DNA of 64,000 nt from RBG-16-34-14 sp963798865. GTDB lineage: Bacteria; Bacteroidota; Ignavibacteria; Ignavibacteriales; Ignavibacteriaceae. The DNA is taken from the NCBI GenBank assembly GCA_963798865.1, contig CAWCVZ010000005.1:496001-560000 (forward strand), in the 5' to 3' direction. Numbering within the stretch: the first letter of the stretch is position 1; each line of letters opens with the position of its first letter. The notes below the pieces were generated by a model. That model was not told the origin of the DNA. It ran no database searches and saw nothing but the letters and a program-made list of their open reading frames with translations. The translations under genes and the position numbers were made by a program. Shown one piece after another: positions 9,226 to 18,514 of this stretch.

Positions 9226-11034
9226 TTATACAAATCGCTCAGGACTGGAGTCCTGAGCTACGGCGTTAATTGTAAATTGATTTTTCAATTCACTTTCTCT
9301 TTCACCAATCTGCTGCCGCCACATTGCAAAGTATAAACCTTTTAAATCAACAAGCTCATCGTGAGATCCTGATTCAATTATCTTACCTTTTTCAAGAACA
9401 TAAATCCTATCAGCGTGCATAACAGTAGAAAGCCTGTGCGCTATAAGAATAGTAATGACATGCTTACTTGTTGAAATATCTTTTATTGTTTCAGTAATAT
9501 CTTCTTCCGTTAAAGAATCAAGTGCTGAGGTTGCTTCATCAAAAACGAGCAAGTTCGGTCTGCGTAACAAAGCTCTTGCAATTGAAAGCCGTTGTTTTTC
9601 TCCGCCCGAAACTTTAACTCCACCTTCACCAATAATGGTATCGAGACCTTTATCGGCTCTTGCCATTAAAGTTTGTGCAGCAGCTTTATCCAGAACTTCT
9701 GAGCATTCATCATCCGTTGCAACCGGATTGACAAAAATAAGGTTCTCTCTTATTGTTCCCGAAAATAATTGAGTATCCTGAGTGACAAAGCCAATCTGGT
9801 TTCGGAGCTCATCAAAGTCAATCTGGTTTGCCGGGATATCATTATAATAAATGATTCCATCGTTAGGTTTATACAAACCCACAAGCAGTTTTACAAGCGT
9901 GGTTTTACCCGAACCGGAAGGGCCAACAAATGCAATAGTTTCACCTTTTGCAACTTCAAAAGTAATTTCCTGAAGAGCTTTTGTTTTTGAAGATTGATGC
10001 TGAAAACTGACTTTCTCAAATCTCAGGGAATTAATATCTCCAAGATAAGTTGGTTCTGCGGGTTTTGATTCCTTTGGAAGCTTTAATATTTCTTCAAAAT
10101 TTTCAAGAGAGACTTCCGCTTCGCGGTATATATTAATTATATCTCCCAAACTTTGAAGCGGACCAAAAATAAAAAAAGAATAAAACATTAAAGTTATAAA
10201 CTGTCCTAACTGAATTTCTCCGGCATATATCAGATAAAGCATTAAAAAAAGTATGCTTGTTCTTAAAAAGTTTACGGAAGTTCCCTGGAAAAAACTGAGC
10301 TTCCTGATATACTTTACTTTCTTTAACTCAAGATCAAGAATTTTATCTGTAGTAGAATTCAGCCTGTTAATTTCCTGATCTCCAAGACCAAGACTTTTAA
10401 CAAGCTCAATATTTCTTAAAGACTCTGTAGTAGTTCCCGCAAGAGCTGTCGTCTCTCTTACAATTATCTTCTGGATATTTTTTATTTTTTTGCTTAAGAG
10501 TGAACTGATATACCCAAGTATTGGAACAGCGGCAAAAAAAACAGGGGCAATAAGCCAGTGGACATTCATTGAATAAACAAATACAAATACTACCCCCACA
10601 AGAGTTGTGAATAATGTATTAACAAAAGTGCTTATAAATCTTTCCGTATCTGTTCTAACCTTCTGAAGCTTGCCAAGAGTTTCGCCGCTCCTCTGATCTT
10701 CAAATAGTGAATATGGAAGATGAAGCGAGTGCATTATCCCATCTGAATAAATTTGTGCACCGAGCCGTTGAGTAATTACATTTACATAATAATCCTGAAA
10801 ATTTTTTGCAACCCGGGAAACAAAAGCAACTCCAACCATCGCTCCGAGAAGCAGCCCGACGCCCTTAATAAAATCCCCTGATGAATATTGGTTAAATTTA
10901 GTTGCGTATTTATCTATTACTTTTCCAAAAATATAAGGGTCCATCAAAGAGAAAACCTGGTTGACAGCTGCAAGAATAAGAGCAAGAAGCACAAGCTTCC
11001 AGTAGCTTTTCAAATATGCATATAAAAGTTTCAT
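9226..11034 (-). CDS. ABC exporter, fused permease and ATPase (MsbA/MDR type)
   Basis: Start placed at 11034 (MKLLYAYLKSYW) because an upstream in-frame ATG at 11088 lies inside the HU terminator hairpin. About 602 residues: six membrane helices in the first about 310 residues (ABC_membrane domain) and a C-terminal ATPase with Walker A GPSGSGKTT, Q-loop FVTQDTQ, signature VSGGEKQRLS, Walker B LLVFDEATSALD and H-loop AHRLST. It works as a dimer exporting lipids, drugs or peptides; the substrate cannot be told. The last about 12 residues (AVAQDSSPERFV) are encoded by a perfect palindrome (9237-9258) that looks like an invading repeat. Confidence 0.9.
   Translation of the reverse strand: MKLLYAYLKSYWKLVLLALILAAVNQVFSLMDPYIFGKVIDKYATKFNQYSSGDFIKGVGLLLGAMVGVAFVSRVAKNFQDYYVNVITQRLGAQIYSDGIMHSLHLPYSLFEDQRSGETLGKLQKVRTDTERFISTFVNTLFTTLVGVVFVFVYSMNVHWLIAPVFFAAVPILGYISSLLSKKIKNIQKIIVRETTALAGTTTESLRNIELVKSLGLGDQEINRLNSTTDKILDLELKKVKYIRKLSFFQGTSVNFLRTSILFLMLYLIYAGEIQLGQFITLMFYSFFIFGPLQSLGDIINIYREAEVSLENFEEILKLPKESKPAEPTYLGDINSLRFEKVSFQHQSSKTKALQEITFEVAKGETIAFVGPSGSGKTTLVKLLVGLYKPNDGIIYYNDIPANQIDFDELRNQIGFVTQDTQLFSGTIRENLIFVNPVATDDECSEVLDKAAAQTLMARADKGLDTIIGEGGVKVSGGEKQRLSIARALLRRPNLLVFDEATSALDSLTEEDITETIKDISTSKHVITILIAHRLSTVMHADRIYVLEKGKIIESGSHDELVDLKGLYFAMWRQQIGERESELKNQFTINAVAQDSSPERFV
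9237..9258. repeat. 10 bp perfect palindrome inside the 3' end of the ABC exporter gene
   Basis: GCTCAGGACT, a GG loop, then AGTCCTGAGC. It supplies the codons for the last residues of the exporter and sits directly beside the intergenic repeat element 9109-9225, so it is probably part of the same REP-like cluster. Confidence 0.7.
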
Positions 11035-11069
11035 AAGGATTGTTGAAAATAAACATAGGCGGGTAAATA

Positions 11070-11098
11070 AAAAAGACGGAGATAACACTCCGTCTTTT
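11070..11098 (-). terminator. intrinsic terminator of the HU gene
   Basis: Perfect 11 bp stem (AAAAGACGGAG pairing with CTCCGTCTTTT) around a 6-base loop. On the minus strand it is followed by a T run. It is located 36 bases past the HU stop. Confidence 0.85.
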
Positions 11099-11134
11099 AA
11101 TAGATTGAAAACCAGTAGTTAAAAAATCAACCGG

Positions 11135-11422
11135 TTATTTCAGAATAGCATCCTTAGCATGTTTCGCAATTCTGAACTTTAAAGCTTTTCTTGCAGGAAT
11201 AGTAATTGTTTCACCGGTAGCAGGATTTCTTCCCTGTCTTTCTTTACGGTTAACAACAACAAGCTTTCCAAGTCCAGGAAGAGTAAAGGATTTTTTTGCT
11301 TCTTTATAAGCGAGCTTGCTCAACTCTTCTAAGAATTGGTTTGCAACTTTTTTTGTTAGATCAGTTTTTGTTGCCAGGTGGTCAACAATCTGGGATTTGG
11401 TCATTGGTTTGTTATCTGCCAT
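11135..11422 (-). CDS. hup: HU family DNA-binding protein
   Basis: 95 residues. It has the family pattern: N-terminal helices (MTKSQIVDHLATKTDLTKK), GLGKLVVVNRKERQGRNPATGE with the arm containing RNP, and a C-terminal ALKFR segment. HU/IHF-type proteins bind and bend DNA as dimers and compact the nucleoid. AGAAGGG lies 8 bases before the ATG. A strong terminator follows, so it is probably transcribed alone. Whether it is HU or an IHF-like variant cannot be decided from sequence alone. Confidence 0.93.
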   Translation of the reverse strand: MADNKPMTKSQIVDHLATKTDLTKKVANQFLEELSKLAYKEAKKSFTLPGLGKLVVVNRKERQGRNPATGETITIPARKALKFRIAKHAKDAILK

Positions 11423-11641
11423 TTTATTTACCCTTCTGTTAAGTTTGTTAATAATTCCGTACTGAAAATAATTATTATTTTAACCAAACAAAATATTTTT
11501 TAATCTTTAATAAAAATTTTTTTATTCGTTATGTGTTGTTTTATACTTGATTTTATTGCTTAAACCTGGTGTTCATTTTGTAGCTTAGCAATGAATTCTC
11601 TATTTTCGGTTATGATTTTGATTTTATATTAAAACAACCGG

Positions 11642-13537
11642 ATGAAATATTTTCTTGTTTTTGTTCTCCTCGTTTGTTCAAATTCTCATTCCCAGGGAGT
11701 TGATACAACTTCCGGCGATTCAATAAAAATAAATTCTGATTCAACTTTTGTAATCAAAAAAGATTCACTCGCCTCCGATACTACAGGAATATTTACTGCT
11801 CATGTAGATACTCTTTATCCTTTATATCAAACTCCATTTTTTGAGGGAAGTTTTTTTATTGATCGAAGCACAATTGATATTCTCGATTACAGGAACACCG
11901 GCGATCTTTTCGAACCATCTGCGGTTTCGTTTTTAAAAGATAAAGGCGCTATTGGGCAACGAAATGAGTTTTTTCTTTATGGAAACAGAAGCATTGGTTT
12001 TTTTTCCGATGGAGTACTGCAAAATAACCGTTCAACAGGCTTTCTGGATTTAAATTCGATCCAGAGTGAATTGATAGATTCAATTGAAGTTCTTCCTTTA
12101 CCAAGGGGATTTCTTTATGGACCGGATAATTATATAGCAGCTGTAAATTTTATTGAAAAAGATTTTATAACCAATGCACCATACACAAGGATTAAATATT
12201 ATGAAGGTCCTTCAGGCGAAGCATTTGTTGATGGAATTTTCAATGCTTCATTCCTGAATAAATTTAATTTTACTTTTGATATAACGAACAGAAAATTTGA
12301 CGGCAGTTTTAACAACAGTGATTTTAGTATCTGGCAGGCAAACGCACGACTTAAATATTTTTTATCGAACTCAATCAATCTAACCGGTTCTTATTCGCTG
12401 GTTAATTCAGAGCTTGGGGTTTTTGGCGGAGTTGATGTTGACAGCATTTCAAAAATTACAAGTGATATAAACAGTATTTTATACGGTGATCCATTGCAGG
12501 CACCTGTTGTTAACCCGACTTTAAGAGAAGAAATGAAGCGGGATAATTTTAAATTAAGTGCGTTTGGGAAATTCAGAAATCTCCATTCTGATTTGAGTTT
12601 TTATTATCATGCTGAACGGGAAAAATATTCCGGTATTCCTTCTAATGATGAAATTAAAAATTATATTCTTGGTACTTCAGTTAGAGAAAGCTATTTATCT
12701 TCCCAATTTAAGTTAGAGCTTAATGGAGTTTTTGAGAAAAGAGAATTGAATTTTTATTTTATAGATACAGCTTCAGGTTTTCAAAGAGAGAAAACCCTGT
12801 ACAATGTTTTTTCTGTTTCACCTGTTTTTTCAATTTATTTGATGGATAGTGTTTTTATTCCCTCACTTTTTTATAAGCTGACTAATTATTCAAATCTTAA
12901 TTCACCTTTACACGGCTTTGGAGGAGATGTTAAATTTAGAGTTTTTAATCTCATTAGTTTGTACGGAGGAATAAGCCGGTTTGATTTAACTAATGATGAT
13001 AAAATTAATAATTATGAACTCGGTTTAAAGCTTAAGAATAAACAAATCTTTTCAGAAGTTAAATTTTATAGAAGCGAGAGCACCCAGGCTTTACCGGTTG
13101 CATTGCAAAATAGTTTTACCGGTATGTTACCAGTTTCATGCGGTAAATTTTCCGGTTTTGGCGTAAATATTAATTATGATTTTTGGAAAATCGGGCTGGA
13201 AGGAAAGTTTAATTATAACTCATTTGATAATAACCAAACGCTCAATTCTTCTGAAATTAAAATGCATGCTAAAGGAGGACTTTTTTATAAAGACATTCTT
13301 TTCAAAAGTAATCTTGATTTAAAAACCGGATTTGTGCTGAAGTACTTTGATTTTGAATCTTCCAATTACAAATCTGCTTCCCAGGTTGATTTTACTGTGA
13401 CGGGAATAATTCAGAAAGTTGCAATTGTTTATTTCTCCTGGGAAAATCTTTTTGATGAAAATTATTTTATCGTTCCTTTCTATCCTATGAGAGAAAGAGG
13501 GATCCGTTTTGGATTAGCGTGGGAGTTGTTCAATTAA
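11642..13537 (+). CDS. TonB-dependent receptor-like outer-membrane barrel
   Basis: 631 residues with a signal peptide (MKYFLVFVLLVCSNSHSQ). Residues about 70-170 resemble a TonB receptor plug (FEPSAVSFLKDKGAIGQRNEFFLYGNRS, then SIEVLPLPRGFLYGP). The remainder is rich in alternating aromatic beta strands, ending in NLFDENYFIVPFYPMRER and GIRFGLAWELF, typical of the last strands of TonB-dependent receptors. It is short for the family and has no visible carboxypeptidase-like N-terminal domain or TonB box. Likely substrate class (vitamin, metal or sugar) cannot be told. No partner transport genes adjoin it. Confidence 0.65.
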   Translation: MKYFLVFVLLVCSNSHSQGVDTTSGDSIKINSDSTFVIKKDSLASDTTGIFTAHVDTLYPLYQTPFFEGSFFIDRSTIDILDYRNTGDLFEPSAVSFLKDKGAIGQRNEFFLYGNRSIGFFSDGVLQNNRSTGFLDLNSIQSELIDSIEVLPLPRGFLYGPDNYIAAVNFIEKDFITNAPYTRIKYYEGPSGEAFVDGIFNASFLNKFNFTFDITNRKFDGSFNNSDFSIWQANARLKYFLSNSINLTGSYSLVNSELGVFGGVDVDSISKITSDINSILYGDPLQAPVVNPTLREEMKRDNFKLSAFGKFRNLHSDLSFYYHAEREKYSGIPSNDEIKNYILGTSVRESYLSSQFKLELNGVFEKRELNFYFIDTASGFQREKTLYNVFSVSPVFSIYLMDSVFIPSLFYKLTNYSNLNSPLHGFGGDVKFRVFNLISLYGGISRFDLTNDDKINNYELGLKLKNKQIFSEVKFYRSESTQALPVALQNSFTGMLPVSCGKFSGFGVNINYDFWKIGLEGKFNYNSFDNNQTLNSSEIKMHAKGGLFYKDILFKSNLDLKTGFVLKYFDFESSNYKSASQVDFTVTGIIQKVAIVYFSWENLFDENYFIVPFYPMRERGIRFGLAWELFN

Positions 13538-13551
13538 GTATCGCTATATAA

Positions 13552-13636
13552 TTGCGAGCGAAGTAATCTCATTATTAGTACTTTTAAGAATTAAGTATGG
13601 GATTGCTTTACCCACTAAAGCGGGACTCGCAATGAC
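13552..13636. repeat. intergenic inverted-repeat element, copy 1
   Basis: Begins TTGCGAGCGAAGTAATCTCA and ends GGGACTCGCAATGAC; the ends are inverted copies (TTGCGAG/CTCGCAA). The same family occurs at 42866-42956. Both copies fill the gap between two convergent genes. Confidence 0.7.
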
Positions 13637-13643
13637 AAAATAT

Positions 13644-14367
13644 TTACAAACTCAACCTGTCTTTAAACTTAATTGCCTGTCTGCGGGAAACTTCAATCTT
13701 ATGCCCACCCTTTAGTTTTACAAGCAGCCCGCCATTCAGCCAGGTTTCAATACTGTCAATCCATTTAAGGTTAACAATATGTTTTCTGTTAGCACGGAAG
13801 AATGATTTTGGATCAAGCCTCTCATCAAGATAATTTAAAGTTCTTAAGATAAGCGGCTTGTTCTCATCAAAGTAAAGACGTACATAATTTCCTTCAGATT
13901 CAAAAAGTCTGACCGTTTCAAGCTTTACAAACCAGCACCTCTCTCCATCTTTAACAAACACCTGGTCTTTTTCAGTAAGAACCTTGCTGTCCGGTATCTG
14001 CTGAACGGTTTCTTTTTTATTTTTTTCAAGAAGCTTTTTAACAGTATCCTCAAGCCTTTTCGGTTCAATCGGCTTAAGAAGATAATCCATAGCATTATAT
14101 TCAAAAGCTTTTAAAGCATATTCATCGTAGGCAGTTGTAAATACAATTGTAGGTACACTGTCTAATTCCTCAAGCAAATCAAAACCGCTTTTACCAGGCA
14201 TTTGTATATCGAGAAAAACAAGTTCCGGGTTAAGCTGAGTAATTTTCTCAAGCGCATCTTCAACATTTACTGCTTCGCCAACAACATTAATTTCTTTTAA
14301 ATGGCTGAAGCAGTCTTTTTAGTTCGACCCTCGCGAGTCTTTCGTCATCAACTATTAATGCTTTCAT
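13644..14367 (-). CDS. LytTR-family response regulator, one frameshift
   Basis: Read from ATG at 14367 (GGAGGAATAAAG upstream) the protein begins MKALIVDDERLARVELKRLL; an extra A near 14295-14298 breaks the frame just after, and the frame resumes to give NPELVFLDIQMPGKSG with the phospho-acceptor Asp. Linker, then a LytTR DNA-binding domain (VFVKDGERCWFV, RANRKHIVNLKWID, SRRQAIKF). Corrected length is 241 residues, normal for LytR/AlgR regulators. It overlaps the end of the sensor gene by 20 bases, so the pair is one operon. Confidence 0.85.
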
Positions 14368-15499
14368 TCTTTATTCCTCCGATTGGTATTGTAAGTTCGG
14401 CGAGAACTTCTTCTTCGTTTTGATTTGATATTTGAAATTGTGCTTTTTCTCCATAGATGAGACTAAGCCTGTGTTTGGTATTGTTTATTCCAAAACCTGT
14501 AGAAATTTTTATTGCTTCGGGATCAATTTGCCCGGTGTTTTTAATTTTTATATGAACCTTAGAATTTTCCAGACTTGTTTCAATATTAATTTTTCCGCCT
14601 TCAGTTCTTTTAGTAATACCATGTTTAATTCCATTCTCAACCAGCGTTTGCACCATCATTGGTGGGATTTCAATTCTTTCAGTTTTTGAATCAATATTTA
14701 ATTCATATTTTAATCTTTCTTCAAACCGTATTTTTTCAAGAGAAAGATAATTTTTTACTGCATCTATTTCCTCTTCGAGCGGAACAGATTCCGATCTTTC
14801 AATTTTTAATGCATATCTAAGCAGGTTGGAAAGTTTTGTTACTGCTGTTTGTGCATTCTGCGGATCTTCTTTTATCAATGCTCTTATACTGTTAAGTGCA
14901 TTAAACATAAAATGCGGATTGAGCTGCGATCTCAAAGTCCTGAGTTCGAATTCCTTAACTGCATTTTCCCAGATTAAGGATTCAATTTCAGCTTTCTTAT
15001 AGTTTTCGAAGTAATGGAAAGCAAAATAAATCAAGGACCAGAAAATAATTACACTGCTAAGATTTACTGCGCCGACTAAAATGGAGGATGGTTTAAATTT
15101 AGAAGGATCATAAATCTCAAAAATCAGGTTTGAAGCGTACATTAAAGAAAACAATGTTGTCCCGATAACTATACTTGCAATAAAAATTCGTGGTATTAAT
15201 TTTTTTAAAGGAAGTCCAACCCAGCTTTTCTTTTTTATTATTCCCCTGTATAAGTGAGTAAACAACAAACCTAAAGAACAAATAAGAACAGTGCTGATAA
15301 TCTTTTTTAATGATAGAGTATCAACTACAGCCAGGACGACCAGGTTTAAAATTGCATAAGCCGACCAGCCTGTAACCTGGCAGATTTTATAAAGTTTATT
15401 CCTGTCAATTTTTTGTTTTTTATCTCCCACTCTGTTTAACAAAGGCAGGTTTTTATTTAAGTGGCTGCCTTTCTCCTGTCCTTTCGATACATAAAGCAT
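14348..15499 (-). CDS. LytS/YehU-type sensor histidine kinase
   Basis: 383 residues. Four predicted membrane helices lie between about 45 and 170. Then comes the His_kinase domain with QLNPHFMFNALNSI (phospho-acceptor His in NPHF) and a HATPase domain (VQTLVENGIKHGI; GFGINNTKHRL). This kinase class phosphorylates a LytTR-type regulator, here the overlapping downstream gene. The signal sensed by the membrane part is unknown. The start shown is the only long in-frame one; a shorter start is possible because the first about 30 residues are hydrophilic. The 237 bp upstream hold only simple CATTC/GAATG-rich sequence. Confidence 0.88.
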   Translation of the reverse strand: MLYVSKGQEKGSHLNKNLPLLNRVGDKKQKIDRNKLYKICQVTGWSAYAILNLVVLAVVDTLSLKKIISTVLICSLGLLFTHLYRGIIKKKSWVGLPLKKLIPRIFIASIVIGTTLFSLMYASNLIFEIYDPSKFKPSSILVGAVNLSSVIIFWSLIYFAFHYFENYKKAEIESLIWENAVKEFELRTLRSQLNPHFMFNALNSIRALIKEDPQNAQTAVTKLSNLLRYALKIERSESVPLEEEIDAVKNYLSLEKIRFEERLKYELNIDSKTERIEIPPMMVQTLVENGIKHGITKRTEGGKINIETSLENSKVHIKIKNTGQIDPEAIKISTGFGINNTKHRLSLIYGEKAQFQISNQNEEEVLAELTIPIGGIKNESINS

Positions 15500-15736
15500 T
15501 GTTAATATAATCTTATCGCTGTTAAAAGAAAATCTTGTCTTTTAGGCTAAAATTACTTTTTATAATTATAATCCACTTATCATTTATTATCAGAGGTATT
15601 AAACAGGGATGTATGGAGGGTAAGTTCAAGTGTAAGTGTAAGTTAAAGAATAGGTCATTCACACATTCAGTCATTCATCCATTCTTAGTTTTTGATTGAC
15701 CGAATTATTGAATGAAGTTTCTAACTAAGAATTTTT

Positions 15737-17092
15737 TTATAAAGTTAAAATATCATTATAGATTATGAACGCCATTAAAAGAAGCAGAATTACAAAACCG
15801 GTATTTTGAATTGCCACTTTAACTTTAACAGGAATTTCTTTTTTAGTTACACCTTCTATTAAAATGATAATAAGATGTCCTCCATCGAGAACAGGGAAAG
15901 GAAGAATATTAATTATTGCCAAACTTAAACTTAACATTGCAAGGAAATAAAGAAAGCTTACTAGACCTGTATCAGCAGATCGTGCTGCAAATTGTGCGAT
16001 TTTTACGGGACCACCAAAAGCTTTTCCAAATTCAAGCTCACCGCCAATAACTTTGCCCAGCATACGGAATGTAAGTTTTGTTATTCCAACTATATCAAGC
16101 CAGCCATAATAGAATGATTGGAAAAATCCATACGTTTTATAATCTACTTTTCCATTAAACGGATTGCTTATCATAATTCCAATAATTGCATCGGCACCAG
16201 GGGTAACAGCAAGATTTAAAGTGTCATTATTTCTTTTTAAAAGAACTTCAACCGGTTTTTCTTTATTGTTCTTAATAATTTCTGTAACCTGGGAACTTGT
16301 AAAAACAGTTGTATCATTTAGTTTAAGAAATACATCCCCCGCAAGTATTCCTGCTTTATCGGCAGGTGAATTTTTTACTACTTCATTAATCGTTGGTTTT
16401 CCTAAACCTTCGGGTATAAGAAATCTTTCTGCAGTTTCCTCGGGGATTTTTTTCCTGGAGAAATTAAGGTTTTCAACTTTGTTATTGCGTTCAATTTTAA
16501 GTGATAGATCTTCACCAAGAGTATTAATAAAAAGCTGCTCTATTAATTCTTCCCAGTTAGCAACAGCTTTTCCATTAACAGTTATGATTTTATCTCCCTT
16601 TATGAATCCAATTGAATCGGCGGCACTATTTGGAATAACATAACCAATGGTTGTTGTTTTAGTAACAGGTTTTTCCTGGAAATAATTTCTTCCCCAGAAA
16701 ATTATCCATGCAAGCAGCAGGTTCATTAGAACACCGGCAGTAATCACAATAACTTTCATCCACACAGGTTTTGCACGGAATTCATACGGCTGCGGTTCTT
16801 TATCTGCAAAATCAACATCCATACTTTCGTCAACCATACCCGCTATCTTTACATAACCACCTAAAGGAAGTAAGCAAAGCCTGTAATCGGTATGTCCCTT
16901 TCCATCAAAATCTTTTGGAAGTTCGCCGAACGAGAAGCCTTTTATTTTGTTCCAGCCAAAAAGCCGTTTACCAAAACCGATTGCAAAAACATCGGCACGC
17001 ATTCCACAAAGTTTTGCAGCAGCGAAATGACCGAATTCATGAACAAAAACAAGTATGCCTATTGTAATAGCAAAATAGATTACATATTCCAT
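15737..17092 (-). CDS. rseP: RIP metalloprotease RseP (site-2 protease)
   Basis: 451 residues. HEFGH in the first membrane helix is the zinc-binding HExxH of M50 proteases, and FPVLDGGHL near residue 400 carries the third ligand Asp. Two PDZ-like domains lie between (VIPNSAADSIGFIKGDKI and VVKNSPADKAGILAGDVF). About four membrane helices. It cleaves transmembrane anti-sigma factors or leftover signal peptides. It lies 85 bp downstream of dxr in the same orientation, a common arrangement. GGAG precedes the ATG. Confidence 0.93.
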   Translation of the reverse strand: MEYVIYFAITIGILVFVHEFGHFAAAKLCGMRADVFAIGFGKRLFGWNKIKGFSFGELPKDFDGKGHTDYRLCLLPLGGYVKIAGMVDESMDVDFADKEPQPYEFRAKPVWMKVIVITAGVLMNLLLAWIIFWGRNYFQEKPVTKTTTIGYVIPNSAADSIGFIKGDKIITVNGKAVANWEELIEQLFINTLGEDLSLKIERNNKVENLNFSRKKIPEETAERFLIPEGLGKPTINEVVKNSPADKAGILAGDVFLKLNDTTVFTSSQVTEIIKNNKEKPVEVLLKRNNDTLNLAVTPGADAIIGIMISNPFNGKVDYKTYGFFQSFYYGWLDIVGITKLTFRMLGKVIGGELEFGKAFGGPVKIAQFAARSADTGLVSFLYFLAMLSLSLAIINILPFPVLDGGHLIIILIEGVTKKEIPVKVKVAIQNTGFVILLLLMAFIIYNDILTL

Positions 17093-17177
17093 TTAAAGGG
17101 AGCTCCTATAAAAATCAGAGTTTAAAGATATAAAATAAAACAAATTAAATGCCGTAAAGAATTTAAGAAAAATTACT

Positions 17178-18320
17178 CTAAGTGAGACTCTCCACAAATC
17201 TTCGTGTAGCTTTATCACACTCAATTATCGTTTCAAGATCGGGTGATTTATGATTTTCAATTTTTTCAAGGGCGCTGTTAATTATTGAAGGAATATAATT
17301 AAAACTGATGATTCCGTTTAGAAATTTTTCAACCGCAACTTCATTTGCTGCATTAAGGACACAAGGGGCAGTGCCTGCAGCGGAAAGAGTTTCATAAGCA
17401 AGTCTAAGACATCTAAATTTATCTAAATCAGGTTCCAGGAATGTTAGTTCCCTTAACTTTCTGAAATCAGTTTTTGCAAAATCATTTTCTAATCTTTCCG
17501 GGAAAGAAAGCGCATATTGAATAGGTAATCTCATATCAGGCATACCAAGCTGGGCTTTAATTGAACCATCTACAAATTCAACCATCGAGTGAATTATTGA
17601 TTGAGGATGAACCACCACTTCTATTTTTTCTTTTGGGAACCCAAACAGCCAATAAGCTTCAATAACTTCCAATCCTTTATTCATTAAAGAAGCGGAATCA
17701 ATTGTAACTTTATTTCCCATTTTCCAGTTCGGATGTGCGAGCGCTTCTTTAACTGTTACTTTTTCTAATTCATTTTTATTCTTATTCAGGAATGGACCGC
17801 CGGAAGCCGTGAGAATTAGTTTTTCAACCTCATTAATGTTTTCGCCAACCAGACACTGATAAATGGCGCTATGTTCAGAATCAACCGGAATAATTTCCGC
17901 ATTATTATTTTTTGCCAGGTTTGTAATCAGTTCACCCGCAACAACAAGAGTTTCTTTATTTGCCAGTGCAATTCTTTTCCCTCTTTTTACTGCCTCAATT
18001 GTCGGAAGCAATCCTGCAAAACCAACCATTGCCCCGAGTAAAATATCATACTCGCAATTAGAAGCAGCATAAATTAATCCTTCAACTCCCGAAAGAATTC
18101 TGCAATTAATATTTGCTGTATTTCTAAGCTTTTCAGCCGCGGCTTCATTTACAACAACAACAACCTCAGGTTTAAATTCCTGGATTTGCGGAATTAAAAG
18201 ATCAATTCTTGTATTAATAGTTAGAGCTGAAACGGAGAATTTATCCGGGTGTCTTCTAATTACGTCAAGTGTGTTAATCCCGATTGAGCCGGTTGAACCA
18301 AGTATTAAAGTTTTCTTCAT
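17178..18320 (-). CDS. dxr: 1-deoxy-D-xylulose 5-phosphate reductoisomerase
   Basis: 380 residues, normal length. GSTGSIG near the N-terminus binds NADPH; DSEHSAIYQCL and TASGGPF form the substrate and metal site; HPNWKMGNKVTIDSASLMNKG is a family hallmark. It makes 2-C-methyl-D-erythritol 4-phosphate in the non-mevalonate isoprenoid pathway. Together with ispG at 31.2 kb it shows that this organism uses that pathway. It is followed by rseP. Confidence 0.96.
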   Translation of the reverse strand: MKKTLILGSTGSIGINTLDVIRRHPDKFSVSALTINTRIDLLIPQIQEFKPEVVVVVNEAAAEKLRNTANINCRILSGVEGLIYAASNCEYDILLGAMVGFAGLLPTIEAVKRGKRIALANKETLVVAGELITNLAKNNNAEIIPVDSEHSAIYQCLVGENINEVEKLILTASGGPFLNKNKNELEKVTVKEALAHPNWKMGNKVTIDSASLMNKGLEVIEAYWLFGFPKEKIEVVVHPQSIIHSMVEFVDGSIKAQLGMPDMRLPIQYALSFPERLENDFAKTDFRKLRELTFLEPDLDKFRCLRLAYETLSAAGTAPCVLNAANEVAVEKFLNGIISFNYIPSIINSALEKIENHKSPDLETIIECDKATRRFVESLT

Positions 18321-18514
18321 CTTCTATTTTAAAAACGCCTTCAAAACTATAAAAGATAGGATTGGTAATCAATGTAAAATACTAAGATTGACTCTAAAAT
18401 ATAACTTTGTAGTTATGGCACTTTTTCAAATCTTAATGTACTAAAACATTGTTTTATTTCTCTTTTCAGGGCTTAAATTCTTTTATTATGTTGATTAAAA
18501 TAATCGAGGTTTTT

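Noticed and set aside
11034..11088. Longer N-terminus for the ABC exporter from ATG 11088
   Set aside because: That start lies within the HU terminator hairpin, and the extra residues do not belong to the family.
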